Below, piece by piece: positions 5,653-12,709 of a stretch of 13,159 nt of DNA (position 1 is the stretch's first letter; each line of letters opens with the position of its first letter). The stretch comes from Pseudomonadota bacterium (lineage in GTDB: Bacteria; Pseudomonadota; Alphaproteobacteria; Acetobacterales; Acetobacteraceae): NCBI GenBank assembly GCA_023424475.1, contig JAFADX010000175.1, positions 1 through 13,159 on the forward strand. The letters run 5' to 3'. The notes under the pieces are model-generated. The model ran no database searches and was not told the origin of the DNA. It saw only the letters and a list, made by a program, of their open reading frames with translations. Position numbers and translations under genes: made by a program.

Positions 5653-6048
5653 TCAGCCCCCCTTCTTCTTGAACATGGCGAGCATCCGGCGCGTCACCAT
5701 GAAGCCGCCGAAGATGTTCACCGCCGCCAGGGTGACGGCGATGAAGCCGAAGATCCGCGCCACCGTCGTATCGGCGGTGCCGGCCGCGAGCATCGCGCCC
5801 ACCACGATCACCGAGGAAATGGCGTTGGTCACGCCCATCAGCGGCGAATGCAGCGCCGGGGTGACGTTCCAGACCACGTGGTAGCCGACGAAGCAGGCCA
5901 GCAGGAAGATCGTCAGCAGGTAGAGGAAGGGCTCGGCCGCCGCGGCGACCGGGGCCACCGTCTCGGCCGCCTGGCGCGCCTGCTCGGCCAGTTCCAGCGC
6001 GCGCTGCGCCATGGACTGGGCCTGGGTTGCGAGTTCCGTCGCGTTCAT
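5653..6048 (-). CDS. pntAB: NAD(P) transhydrogenase, alpha-2 subunit (membrane domain)
   Basis: This 131-residue protein corresponds to the C-terminal membrane part of a one-chain PntA, encoded separately as in Rhodospirillum-type three-subunit enzymes. Residues 1-37 are an Ala/Glu-rich helix. Three membrane segments follow (about 41-60, 70-89, 98-118), with the conserved TPALHSPLMGVTNAIS stretch (63-78), and the tail ends in KKKGG. It is part of domain II, the proton-conducting unit, alongside PntB. It lies between pntAA (gap 13 bases) and pntB (gap 4 bases), which argues for one transcript and coupled translation. Confidence 0.95.
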   Translation of the reverse strand: MNATELATQAQSMAQRALELAEQARQAAETVAPVAAAAEPFLYLLTIFLLACFVGYHVVWNVTPALHSPLMGVTNAISSVIVVGAMLAAGTADTTVARIFGFIAVTLAAVNIFGGFMVTRRMLAMFKKKGG

Positions 6049-6061
6049 CGTCCCTGCCCCC

Positions 6062-7195
6062 TCAAGCCGCCGGCTTCATCAGCGGATGGACCACGGCGTC
6101 GCCACGCGTCAGCGTGACGCCCTTCACGATCTCGTCCTCCTCCGGCAGCTTCGGTGCCTTCGCGTCCTTGTCCCAGAAGGTGGACAGGAAGGTGAGGAGG
6201 TTGCGCGCATAGAGCGCCGAGGCCGCCGCGGGCAGCCGCCCCGGCCAATTGGTGAAGCCGAGGATCTTCACGCCATTCTCGGTGACGGCCATCTCGCCCG
6301 GCTGGGTCAGCGCGCAGTTGCCGCCCGCATCGGCGGCGATGTCGACGATGACCGAGCCCGGCTTCATCGCCGCGACCATCGCCGCGGTCACCAGCGTCGG
6401 CGCCTTGCGCCCCTGCACCAGGGCGGTGCAGACCACGACATCCTGCTTGGCGATATGCGCGGCGACCACCTCGGCCTGCTTGGCGTAGAACTCTGCCGAG
6501 AGCTGCTTCGCATAGCCGCCCGCGGTCTGGGCCGCCTTGCTCTCCTCGTCCTCATAGCCGACGAAGGACGCGCCGAGGGACTTGATCTCCTCCTTCGCCG
6601 CCGGCCGCACGTCGGTCGCCGAGACCCGGCCGCCGAGGCGCCGGGCGGTGGCGATGGCCTGCAGCCCGGCGACGCCTGCGCCCATGACGAAGGCATTGGC
6701 GGCCGGCACGGTGCCCGCCGCCGTCATCATCATCGGGAAGCCCTTGTCGTAGGCGGCGGCCGCCTCGATCACCGCGCGGTAGCCCGCGAGGTTGGCCTGG
6801 GAGGAGAGCACGTCCATCGACTGCGCGCGGGTGATACGCGGCAGCAGTTCCATCGAGCAGGCCTCGATCCCCGCCCCGGCATAGCGCGCGGCGGCATCGG
6901 CGTCGGCTGCCAGCGTGCCGATCAGCAGAGTGCCCTTGCCGATGGCGGCGAATTCGTCATCCGTGGGCGCACGGACCTTGAGCACGATGCCGGCCCCGGC
7001 CAGCGCATCCGTGGCGGAGGCGGCGAGCGTCGCACCGGCCTCGGCATAGGCGGCATCGATGAAGCCCGAGGCGGTGCCCGCCCCCTGCTCCACCGCGACC
7101 TCGAGTCCCATGCCGATGTATTTCTTGACCGTCTCGGGAGTTGCCGCGACCCGGGTCTCCCCGTTCCGCCGTTCCTTCAGGACCGCAAGCCTCAT
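6062..7195 (-). CDS. pntAA: NAD(P) transhydrogenase, alpha-1 subunit (NAD(H)-binding domain)
   Basis: The 377-residue soluble subunit starts MRLAVLKERRNGETRVA, the standard beginning of the alanine dehydrogenase/PntA N-terminal fold. It carries the RAQSMD loop with SSQANLAGY (123-139), the Rossmann motif GAGVAGLQA (172-180), then TDVRPAAKEE (194-203) and DIAADAGGNCALTQPGE (285-301). It binds NAD(H) as a dimer and passes hydride to NADP(H) on PntB. The frame remains open 13 codons upstream, but the ATG at 7195 has AGGGAGG eight or nine bases before it and fits the family start. It is the first gene of the pntAA-pntAB-pntB operon. The promoter should lie in 7196-7426, where I could not pick a convincing -35/-10. 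Confidence 0.96.
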   Translation of the reverse strand: MRLAVLKERRNGETRVAATPETVKKYIGMGLEVAVEQGAGTASGFIDAAYAEAGATLAASATDALAGAGIVLKVRAPTDDEFAAIGKGTLLIGTLAADADAAARYAGAGIEACSMELLPRITRAQSMDVLSSQANLAGYRAVIEAAAAYDKGFPMMMTAAGTVPAANAFVMGAGVAGLQAIATARRLGGRVSATDVRPAAKEEIKSLGASFVGYEDEESKAAQTAGGYAKQLSAEFYAKQAEVVAAHIAKQDVVVCTALVQGRKAPTLVTAAMVAAMKPGSVIVDIAADAGGNCALTQPGEMAVTENGVKILGFTNWPGRLPAAASALYARNLLTFLSTFWDKDAKAPKLPEEDEIVKGVTLTRGDAVVHPLMKPAA

Positions 7196-7426
7196 GCGGG
7201 GGACCTCCCTGCGCCCAAGTGTCAGCTGTCGCACCTACAGGCGGCGCGGCGGGGTGTCCAGCATCCGCCCGTGACATCCGCCGCGCCTCGCGGCGCCTGG
7301 AGCATGTTCCGATCTGCCGGAACCGGCGCCGGCCCGCACCCCCGGCCGGCCGCCCATCCAGGATATCGTCGTCGGGTGGCCGGGCGGGGGGTGCGGGCCG
7401 GTGCGGGCCCTGATCGAAAGGGCTCC
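7196..7426. other. Gene-free stretch upstream of pntAA with several inverted repeats
   Basis: No coding region is credible here. The stretch holds GCCGCG / CGCGGC with a 3-base gap (7280-7294), an 18-base inverted repeat GTTCCG-6-CGGAAC (7306-7323), the perfect palindrome CCGGCGCCGG (7323-7332) and the long hairpin at 7329-7401. The GTTCCG pair is the best operator-like candidate for pnt control, about 110-130 bases before the pntAA start. No promoter could be assigned. Confidence 0.5.
7329..7401 (-). terminator. Long hairpin, probable terminator of the ABC1-kinase transcript
   Basis: CCGGCCCGCACCCCC (7329-7343) and its exact complement (7387-7401) form a 15-bp stem. Inside it, GGCCGCCC can pair with GGGTGGCC through one G-T wobble. 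On the minus strand it lies about 130 bases past the ABC1-kinase stop, with repeat copy 2 in between, and before the pntAA start. There is no T run, so termination is inferred from position and stability; it could also be a protein-binding or RNA-stabilising structure. Confidence 0.45.
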
Positions 7427-7531
7427 AGAGCAGATCCCGATCAGGTGGCCTCACCTGATCGGGTGAAGATGCTCGCAGAAACAAAGGGCTAAAGACGTTG
7501 CCGTGAGCCAGGGCGAACGGGAACGGCTCTA
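7427..7531 (+). repeat. 105-bp dispersed palindromic repeat, copy 2
   Basis: This is the second copy of the element at 30-134, in the same window orientation. Six substitutions separate the copies (copy 1 positions 80, 88, 94, 95, 107, 129); the first 50 bases are identical. The perfect 12-bp stem is at 7436-7447 and 7452-7463. The right-half hairpin CGTTgCCGT / ACGGgAACG (about 7496-7525) is better paired than in copy 1. The right end CTCTA forms the last three bases (7529-7531) of the ABC1-kinase gene on the minus strand, so that gene's TAG stop is the end of the element. Relative to its neighbouring gene this copy is reversed compared with copy 1. Confidence 0.9.
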
Positions 7532-8899
7532 GGTTGCCCCCGGGACCCCCGCCTCGGCCAGCGCCGCCTTCTGCCGTTCGGCGAGCCTCGCCCCGTCGAA
7601 GTCGGCGATCAGCTCGTGGAACAGGTCGTGCCAGTTCACCTTGGCGCCGAGCCGCAGGAAGACCGAGCCGAGCCCGATCGCCGCGCGGTCCATCAGCGGG
7701 AATTCCCGCGGCACCCGAACGCCGCCGGTGCGCTTCAGCCCGGCATGGACCTGCTCGGCAATCTTCCGGCCGTAGTTCGGGTCGTCGCTGACCTGGATCG
7801 GCCGCACGCGGTTGTCGAGCAGCGGCTCGTAGAGGAAGCGCGCCCACATGGTCAGCACTTCCATCGTCTCCCGCTTGAGATCGCGGAAGCCCCAGATGCG
7901 GTAGGCCTCGACCGCCTTGTCGAAGTCGTCGTCGCGCACCGCCTCGTAGAGCATGATGACGCCGCCGATGAAGGCGGGCGGGAAGACACGGATCACGCCG
8001 AAATCGAGCAGGTTGATCCCCCAGCCGCCATTCTCCGGGCAGTCCCCGCGCACCTGGTAGTTGCCGAGATGCGGGTCGCCATGGATCACGCCGTAGCGGT
8101 AGAGCGGCACATACCAGGCGCGGAACAGCGCACGGGCATAGGCGGCGCGCTCCTCGGGCGGCGGGTCCTCGTCGATGCGGGCCTGGATGGCGCGGCCCTC
8201 GAGCCAGGTCATGGTCAGCAGGCGCCGGGTGCAGAAGCCCTCCACCGGCTCGGGCACGCGCACGCCGGGCACGCCCTTCAGCATCAGGCCATAGAGGCGC
8301 TGCTGCGCGGCCTCGCGCAGGTAGTCCAGTTCCTCCCGCAGCCGGTCGGCGAGTTCGGCATAGGCCTCGTCGTTCTCCAGCGTCGGGTCCATGCGCCGGT
8401 AGATCGCCATGGCGATCTTCAACTGGCGCAGGTCGGCCTCCACCACGCTCGCCATGTCCGGGTACTGCAGCTTGCAGGCGACGCGGCGCCCATCGGGCAG
8501 CACGGCGCGGTGCACCTGCCCGAGCGAGGCCGCGGCCGCCGCCTCACGCTCGAAGGCGGCGAAGCGCGATTCCCAGGCGGGGCCGAGTTCGCTCGCCATG
8601 CGGCGCCGCACGAAGGGCCAGCCCATGGGCGGCGCATTGGCTTGCAGCGTCGCCAGTTCCTTCGCGTATTCCGGCGGCAGCGCGTCCGGCACGGTCGAGA
8701 GGAACTGCGCCACCTTCATCATCGGGCCCTTGAGCCCGCCGAGGATGGCCTTGAGGTCCTCGGCATGGGCGCCGCTGTCGCCCTTCATGCCGAAGAGGCG
8801 CTGGCCGGCGACGCGCGCCGCGATGCCCGTCACCGCGCCGGAGGTGCGCAGCATGCGCCGCGCCTCGCCGAAGAGCGTCGAGCCCTCCTTCTCAGCCAT
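7529..8899 (-). CDS. ABC1/AarF/UbiB-family atypical kinase
   Basis: The 456-residue protein has the ABC1 kinase-like fold, linked in bacteria and mitochondria (UbiB, COQ8) to ubiquinone synthesis. Visible motifs are KVAQ (62-65) where the family has KxGQ, the Ala-rich loop AAAAS (121-125) that replaces the usual Gly-rich loop, the ATP-site Lys in VACK143LQYP, E189-E190-LDY in the ExD region, H273-GDPHLGN280 and the metal-binding D299-FG. All catalytic positions appear intact. There is no clear C-terminal pair of membrane helices as in E. coli UbiB, so it is closer to the COQ8-like KVAQ subgroup. The ATG at 8899 overlaps the end of the upstream peptidase gene by 8 bases, suggesting coupled translation. 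The stop codon lies inside the end of repeat copy 2, so the last residues may differ from those of homologues. The exact substrate is unknown. Confidence 0.9.
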   Translation of the reverse strand: MAEKEGSTLFGEARRMLRTSGAVTGIAARVAGQRLFGMKGDSGAHAEDLKAILGGLKGPMMKVAQFLSTVPDALPPEYAKELATLQANAPPMGWPFVRRRMASELGPAWESRFAAFEREAAAAASLGQVHRAVLPDGRRVACKLQYPDMASVVEADLRQLKIAMAIYRRMDPTLENDEAYAELADRLREELDYLREAAQQRLYGLMLKGVPGVRVPEPVEGFCTRRLLTMTWLEGRAIQARIDEDPPPEERAAYARALFRAWYVPLYRYGVIHGDPHLGNYQVRGDCPENGGWGINLLDFGVIRVFPPAFIGGVIMLYEAVRDDDFDKAVEAYRIWGFRDLKRETMEVLTMWARFLYEPLLDNRVRPIQVSDDPNYGRKIAEQVHAGLKRTGGVRVPREFPLMDRAAIGLGSVFLRLGAKVNWHDLFHELIADFDGARLAERQKAALAEAGVPGAT

Positions 8900-10730
8900 C
8901 CGCGCGCTCGAGTTCGTCGATGAAGCCGGAGATCACGTCGAGACCCTTGGTCCAGAAGGCAGGATCGGCGGCGTTCAGGCCGAAGGGTGCCAGCAGTTCC
9001 TTGTGCCGCTTGGTGCCGCCGGCGCGCAGCATGTCGAGGTACTTCGCCTCGAAATCCGTCACGCCGCCGTCGCGGTACACGCCGTAGAGCGCGTTCACCA
9101 GGCAATCCCCGAAGGCATAGGCGTAGACGTAGAAGGGCGAATGGATGAAGTGCGGGATATAGGCCCAGTAGACGCCGTAGTCGGGCGTGAACTCGAAGGC
9201 CGGGCCGAGGCTTTCCGTCTGCACCTGCATCCACAGTTCCGCGATGCGCTCGGCGGAGAGCTCGCCCTTGCGGCGCTCGTCGTGCAGCAGGGTCTCGAAG
9301 CGGTAGAAGGCGATCTGGCGGACCACCGTGTTCAGCATGTCCTCGACCTTGCCCGCGAGCATCGCGCGGCGGCGCCTCGGGTCGGTCTCGGCGTCGAGCA
9401 CGGCGCGGAAGGTCAGCATCTCCCCGAACACGCTCGCCGTCTCGGCCAGCGTGAGCGGCGTCGAGGACATCAGGTAGCCCTGCGCGCCGGCGAGGATCTG
9501 GTGGACCCCATGGCCGAGCTCGTGGGCCAGCGTCATCACGTCGCGCGACTTGCCATGGTAGTTCAGCAGCAGATAGGGATGCGCGGAGGGCACCGTCGGA
9601 TGCGCGAAGGCGCCCGAGGCCTTGCCCGGCCGCAGCGCGGCATCGATCCAGGGCTTGTCGAAGAAGCGCCTGCCGATCGCAGCGAGTTCCGGGCTGAAGG
9701 CGGCGTAGGAATTGAGTACGCGCTCCACCGCCTCGTGCCAGGGGATGCGGCGGTCATCCTCGTCCGGCAGCGGCGCGTTGCGGTCCCAGTGCTGCATGAT
9801 CGGCAGGCCGAGCCACTTCGCCTTCATCGCGTAGTAGCGGTGCGACAGGCGACCGTAGTTGGACGTGACGGCCGAGACCAGCGCGTCCACCACCTCGTCC
9901 TCGACCATGTTGGAGCGGTTCCGGTAGGATCCGGGGCGCGGGTAGTGGCGCCACTTGTCCTCGATCTCCTTGTCCTTCGCCAGCGTGTTGGTGATCAGCG
10001 CGAAGAGCCGCACCCGCTCCCCGAAGGCCGTCGAGACGCCCTTCGCCGCCGCCTCGCGCTTCGCGCGGTCGCGGTCGGAGAAGCGGTTGAGCGCGGCGGA
10101 GACCGTCAGCTCCTCCTCGCCCACCGTCACCTTCATGTTCGCGATGGTCTCGTCGAACAGGCGGTTCCAGGCGGAGGCCCCGGCGACCTCCTTCTCATGC
10201 AGCAGCTTCTCGACCTCGTCGGAAAGCTGGTGCGGGCGGAAGACGCGCAGGTCGCGCAGCCAGGGCCGCCAGCGCCGCAGCGCCTCCGATCCGCCGGCCT
10301 TCGTCTCGAGCACATGGTCCTCGAGCCGGTTGAGCTCGAGCGTGAAGAACAGCAGGTGCGAGGAGATCGCCGTCACCCGCTCCTGCATGGTCTGGTAGAA
10401 GCGGCCGTTCGCCGGGTCCTGCGCGTCGCCGCTGAAGACCAGCCCGGCATAGGAGGTGACGCGGCCGAGCCGCTCCCACAGCCCCTCGTAGTCCGAGATG
10501 GCCTGCGCCAGCGCATCGCCCGTGGCCCCGGCCAACTGGCCGGCGAAGCGTTCCTCGAAGGCGCGCGCGTCGGATTCGGCGCGGTCGAGGTCCGCCGCCA
10601 GGCGCGGGTCGTCCGGCGCGGCATAGAGGTCGGAAAGGTCCCAGACCGGCAGCGCCGCATCGGGCGCGGCGGCGGCATCGAGGGGGGCGCGGGCGGGGGT
10701 CTGAAGGGGGTGCGTGCTCACGCCGTCCAT
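8892..10730 (-). CDS. pepF: M3-family oligoendopeptidase F
   Basis: This is a zinc metallopeptidase of about 612 residues, expected to degrade oligopeptides in the cytoplasm. The M3 signature is LAH403-E-L-G-H407 followed by E430 in LAETAS as the likely third zinc ligand. The N-terminal helical domain (about 45-200) and the C-terminal Tyr-rich stretch (about 515-545, with FIHSPFYVYAYAFGD) are typical of the family. Length is normal. The start is uncertain: ATG at 10730, TTG at 10739 and GTG at 10721 are all in frame and none has a Shine-Dalgarno. A promoter-like pair overlapping the ATG would put the transcript start on the GTG. The gene's 3' end overlaps the ABC1-kinase start by 8 bases, so the two are probably co-transcribed. 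It is divergent from the acyl-CoA ligase. Confidence 0.93.
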   Translation of the reverse strand: MDGVSTHPLQTPARAPLDAAAAPDAALPVWDLSDLYAAPDDPRLAADLDRAESDARAFEERFAGQLAGATGDALAQAISDYEGLWERLGRVTSYAGLVFSGDAQDPANGRFYQTMQERVTAISSHLLFFTLELNRLEDHVLETKAGGSEALRRWRPWLRDLRVFRPHQLSDEVEKLLHEKEVAGASAWNRLFDETIANMKVTVGEEELTVSAALNRFSDRDRAKREAAAKGVSTAFGERVRLFALITNTLAKDKEIEDKWRHYPRPGSYRNRSNMVEDEVVDALVSAVTSNYGRLSHRYYAMKAKWLGLPIMQHWDRNAPLPDEDDRRIPWHEAVERVLNSYAAFSPELAAIGRRFFDKPWIDAALRPGKASGAFAHPTVPSAHPYLLLNYHGKSRDVMTLAHELGHGVHQILAGAQGYLMSSTPLTLAETASVFGEMLTFRAVLDAETDPRRRRAMLAGKVEDMLNTVVRQIAFYRFETLLHDERRKGELSAERIAELWMQVQTESLGPAFEFTPDYGVYWAYIPHFIHSPFYVYAYAFGDCLVNALYGVYRDGGVTDFEAKYLDMLRAGGTKRHKELLAPFGLNAADPAFWTKGLDVISGFIDELERADG

Positions 10731-10755
10731 ATAGGCCAAACGGGAGCATGGCCAA
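10728..10755 (-). promoter_or_regulatory. Candidate sigma-70 promoter of pepF
   Basis: On the minus strand TTGGCC (10755-10750) and TATATG (10733-10728) are separated by 16 bases. Counting from the -10, +1 falls at 10721, which is the G of an in-frame GTG codon of pepF. This would make the mRNA leaderless and agrees with the lack of a Shine-Dalgarno. The call rests on pattern matching alone. Confidence 0.45.
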
Positions 10756-10807
10756 GCGCTTCCGCGCCGCCTACACCGTTATGCGCGCATGTCCCCGGGG
10801 AGGCACG

Positions 10808-12532
10808 ATGCCCAAGTCGCAGCGGAACTGGCCGACGTTGCCGGCCATGATGCTGGCGCTCGCCGCCGAATGGGCCGGACGGCCCCTGTTCCGCCATTGG
10901 CAGGCCGGCCGCTGGCAGAGCCTCCGCTGGGGGGATTTCGCGCTGCAGGTGGCCTCGGTCGCCGCCTTCCTGCGCGCCCGGGGCGTCGGCCCCGGCGACC
11001 GCGTGATGCTGGTCAGCGAGAACCGGCCGGAATTTCCCATCGCGGACACCGCCATCATGGCGATCGGCGCGGTCACCGTGCCGACCTACACCACCAACCT
11101 TGCCGCGGACCACGCGCATATCCTGCGCGATTCGGGGGCACGGACGGCGATCGTCTCGACCCGCCGGCTGGCCGAGAAGGTGCTCGAAGGCGCGGCGCTC
11201 GCCCATGGCCTCGACCTGCTGATCACGGTCGAGGATCCGCCCGCCGATGCCGGCATCCCGGCCCATGGCTGGGCGGAGGCGCTGGCGACGACGGGCGATG
11301 CCGCCACCCTGCATGCGGAGGCCGAGGCGCTGCCGCCTGACAGCCTGGCCTGCGTGATCTACACCTCGGGCACCGGCGGGCTGCCCAAGGGCGTGATGCT
11401 GCCGCACAGGGCGCTGCTCGCGAACCGCGACGGGGTGGTGCCGCTGGCCGACCGCCTGGGGCTCGACGGCAAGCCCTACCTCTCCTTCCTGCCGCTCTCC
11501 CATTCCTACGAGCACACCGTGGGCGGCTTCCTGCTGCCCTCGGTCGGCATGGAGGTGGTCTATTCCCGCGGCGCCGACCGGCTTTCCCACGAACTCGCCG
11601 AGATCGGGCCGGCGGTGCTGACTGCCGTGCCGCGCCTCTTCGAGGTCCTGCGCGGGCGCATCATGCACGGGCTCGAGAAGGAGAGCCCGTTCCGCCGGCG
11701 GCTGTTCGAGCGCGCCGTCGAACTCGGGCTGAGGAAGATGGACGGGCCGCCGCTCGGCCTGGTCGAGAAGGTCCAGGACCTGGTGCTGGACCGGCTGGTC
11801 CGGCGCAAGGCCCGCGATCGCTTCGGCGGCAGGCTCCTCGCCATGGTCTCGGGCGGCGCGCGGCTCGACCCGGAACTGTCGGGCTTCTTCCTCGCGCTCG
11901 GCCTGCCGGTGCTGCAGGGCTACGGGCAGACCGAGGCCGGCCCGGTGGTCTCGGTCAACCTGCCCTGGGCCAACCGCCGGCACACCGTCGGCCCGCCGCT
12001 CCAGGGCGTCGAACTGCGGATCGCCGCGGACGGCGAGATCCTGGTGCGCGGCGACCTCGTCATGACCGGCTACTGGAACAACCCCGAGGCGACCGCCGCG
12101 GCCCTTCGCCCACCCGCGGGCGAGACCGGGCACTGGCTGCACACCGGCGACGTGGGCGTCATCGAGGATGGCTGCCTGCGCATCACCGACCGCAAGCGGG
12201 ACTTCATCAAGACCCTGGGCGGGGACATGGTCAGCCCGGCCAAGGTGGAATCGCTGCTGATGGCCGAGCCCGAGATCCACCAGGCCCTCGTCGCCGGAGA
12301 AGGCAGGCCCGGCATCGCCGCGCTGATCGTCCCGGCCGAGGGCATGGCGGCCAAGGTGGGCGAGGCGGTGCGCCGGGTGAACGCCAAGCTCGCCACCATC
12401 GAGCGCATCCGCCACTTCACCGTCACCGACCCCTTCACCATCGAGAACGGGCTGCTGACGCCGACCCACAAGGTGAAGCGGCGCGCGGCGATCGAGGCAC
12501 GCGCGGAGAGCCTCGAGAGCCTCTGGGGATGA
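10808..12532 (+). CDS. AMP-dependent long-chain acyl-CoA ligase (FadD/ACSL-like)
   Basis: The 574-residue enzyme activates a carboxylic acid, probably a fatty acid, to acyl-AMP and then to the CoA thioester. Motifs in order are Y185-TSGTGGLPKG195 (the ATP-binding loop, with GG where TT or TG is usual), GYGQTEAGP (371-379), T446-GD, the hinge segment DRKRDFIK (461-468), and near the end NGLLTPTHK555, whose Lys is the likely adenylation-step residue. Order and spacing match long-chain acyl-CoA synthetases; the substrate itself cannot be read. The frame is open from an ATG at 10748, but GGGGAGG just before the ATG at 10808 and the family-like beginning NWPTLPAMM favour the later start. It is divergent from pepF across 77 bases. 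A family III CoA-transferase follows 177 bases downstream, so the pair may act on the same acyl-CoA pool. Confidence 0.9.
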   Translation: MPKSQRNWPTLPAMMLALAAEWAGRPLFRHWQAGRWQSLRWGDFALQVASVAAFLRARGVGPGDRVMLVSENRPEFPIADTAIMAIGAVTVPTYTTNLAADHAHILRDSGARTAIVSTRRLAEKVLEGAALAHGLDLLITVEDPPADAGIPAHGWAEALATTGDAATLHAEAEALPPDSLACVIYTSGTGGLPKGVMLPHRALLANRDGVVPLADRLGLDGKPYLSFLPLSHSYEHTVGGFLLPSVGMEVVYSRGADRLSHELAEIGPAVLTAVPRLFEVLRGRIMHGLEKESPFRRRLFERAVELGLRKMDGPPLGLVEKVQDLVLDRLVRRKARDRFGGRLLAMVSGGARLDPELSGFFLALGLPVLQGYGQTEAGPVVSVNLPWANRRHTVGPPLQGVELRIAADGEILVRGDLVMTGYWNNPEATAAALRPPAGETGHWLHTGDVGVIEDGCLRITDRKRDFIKTLGGDMVSPAKVESLLMAEPEIHQALVAGEGRPGIAALIVPAEGMAAKVGEAVRRVNAKLATIERIRHFTVTDPFTIENGLLTPTHKVKRRAAIEARAESLESLWG

Positions 12533-12552
12533 CGGCACAAGGGATCTTCCTG

Positions 12553-12587
12553 CCGCCCGCGGGCTTCGCCGGCGCGGTGGCGGGCGG
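12553..12587 (+). terminator. Possible weak terminator after the acyl-CoA ligase gene
   Basis: CCGCCCGC (12553-12560) and GCGGGCGG (12580-12587) form an 8-bp stem with a 19-base loop, 20 bases after the ligase stop. There is no T run. The rest of 12533-12709 shows no gene and no clear promoter. Confidence 0.35.
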
Positions 12588-12709
12588 GGATCTCTCCGCC
12601 GGCGGCGCGGGCCGGTGCTGCCCGGAATCTGCCCGGCCTCCGTCGCGATCCTGTTCGCCCTGCGCCGAGGGTGCTGGACCGGGCGGGCGCACCGCGCGAG
12701 GCTCGGCCC

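Noticed and set aside
4575..5672. Plus-strand open frame of 365 codons rich in His, Asp and Arg
   Set aside because: It is the antisense shadow of pntB. The minus strand matches PntB motif by motif.
8409..10850. Plus-strand open frame of 813 codons
   Set aside because: It lies antisense to the ABC1-kinase and pepF genes, which have intact family motifs. The length reflects GC-rich codon use.
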